From Ruminococcaceae bacterium UBA5413 (GTDB lineage Bacteria; Bacillota; Clostridia; Oscillospirales; Acutalibacteraceae), in contig DHNP01000001.1 of NCBI GenBank assembly GCA_002409585.1, positions 1 through 12,278 on the forward strand: DNA of 12,278 nucleotides, given 5' to 3'. This document shows, piece after piece, positions 12,179-12,278 of the stretch. Position 1 is the first letter of the stretch, and each line of letters begins with the position of its first letter. The notes under the pieces are model-generated. The model saw nothing but the letters and a program-made list of their open reading frames with translations, was not told where the DNA came from and ran no database searches. Made by a program: the position numbers and the translations under genes.

Positions 12179-12278
12179 GTGGTGCGAAAACTTCCAGTTG
12201 TGCCGGGAGTTAAAGTTTTCCGCCACGCCGGTTTCCCTGCTGACTGCATATGCAATCTTGCCTTCTCTTGCTTTTTCT

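Larger units (their letters stand above)
11784..12278 (+). other. Terminal non-coding region without a supported gene
   Basis: It contains an attenuator-like set of pairings (11809-11894), a strong ribosome binding site with a three-codon ORF (11901-11924), a small hairpin CCGGGC/GTCCGG (11964-11969 and 11974-11979), the palindromes GTGTACAC (12075-12082) and GAATTTTAAAATTC (12093-12106), a second terminator (12147-12178), and 100 bp up to the window edge in which I see no signal I can name. Confidence 0.7.

Noticed and set aside
12098..12277. Minus-strand open frame of about 59 codons entering from the right edge, starting EKAREGKIAYAVSRETGVAE
   Set aside because: The first half looks somewhat protein-like, but the frame reads straight through the + strand terminator at 12147-12178, ends without a minus-strand terminator and matches no family I know; it needs the sequence beyond the window.
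1..12278. CRISPR array, tRNA or rRNA genes, transposase or integrase genes
   Set aside because: I looked for regularly spaced direct repeats, tRNA-like cloverleaf ends and recombinase-like proteins and saw none in either strand.

Overview
The window looks like chromosomal DNA of a strictly fermentative low-to-mid-GC Firmicute, most likely a clostridial gut-type anaerobe. The supporting signs are strong GGAGG-type ribosome binding sites, TTG starts, heavy use of ATA for isoleucine, rho-independent terminators, a single-domain lactococcal-type DhaM, and a GlpA-like / GlpB-like / DUF1667 set in place of the aerobic GlpD. No genus can be assigned from the sequence alone. Every gene I can support lies on the + strand.

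Layout. (1) Positions 1-2517 hold the tail of a sugar catabolic operon: an FGGY carbohydrate kinase whose N-terminus is missing or frame-disrupted, then a complete class II ketose-bisphosphate aldolase, closed by a strong terminator at 2471-2517. This part is visibly more AT-rich than what follows. (2) From about 2700 a promoter and a 9-bp inverted repeat lead into glpK and glpF, closed by hairpins at 5106-5180. (3) From 5306 there is a tightly packed run: GlpA-like FAD/[2Fe-2S] protein, GlpB-like FAD protein, a DUF1667 four-cysteine protein, then dhaL and dhaM, and after a 196-bp gap dhaK, which is followed by a terminator (10772-10801). (4) A 376-bp non-coding block (10816-11191), bounded by a perfect 15-bp inverted repeat and full of smaller palindromes, abuts the start of a TetR/DhaS-type regulator whose start codon is uncertain. 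(5) The last 495 bp carry no supported gene but hold two terminators and a set of mutually exclusive pairings that resembles a transcription attenuator, followed by a strong ribosome binding site and a three-codon ORF.

How the genes work together. GlpF admits glycerol, GlpK makes glycerol 3-phosphate, and the GlpA-like / GlpB-like / DUF1667 set is inferred to oxidise it anaerobically to dihydroxyacetone phosphate (DHAP). DhaK, DhaL and DhaM phosphorylate dihydroxyacetone to DHAP with phosphate from the PTS (HPr and enzyme I are not in the window). The upstream aldolase is also expected to release DHAP. Every complete pathway in the window therefore converges on DHAP. No glycerol dehydrogenase is present, so the source of free dihydroxyacetone is not shown here.

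The most interesting places are the 15-bp inverted-repeat block upstream of the regulator, the attenuator-like region after it, the broken 5' end of the FGGY kinase, the missing regulatory histidine in GlpK, and the split L-M-gap-K order of the dha genes.
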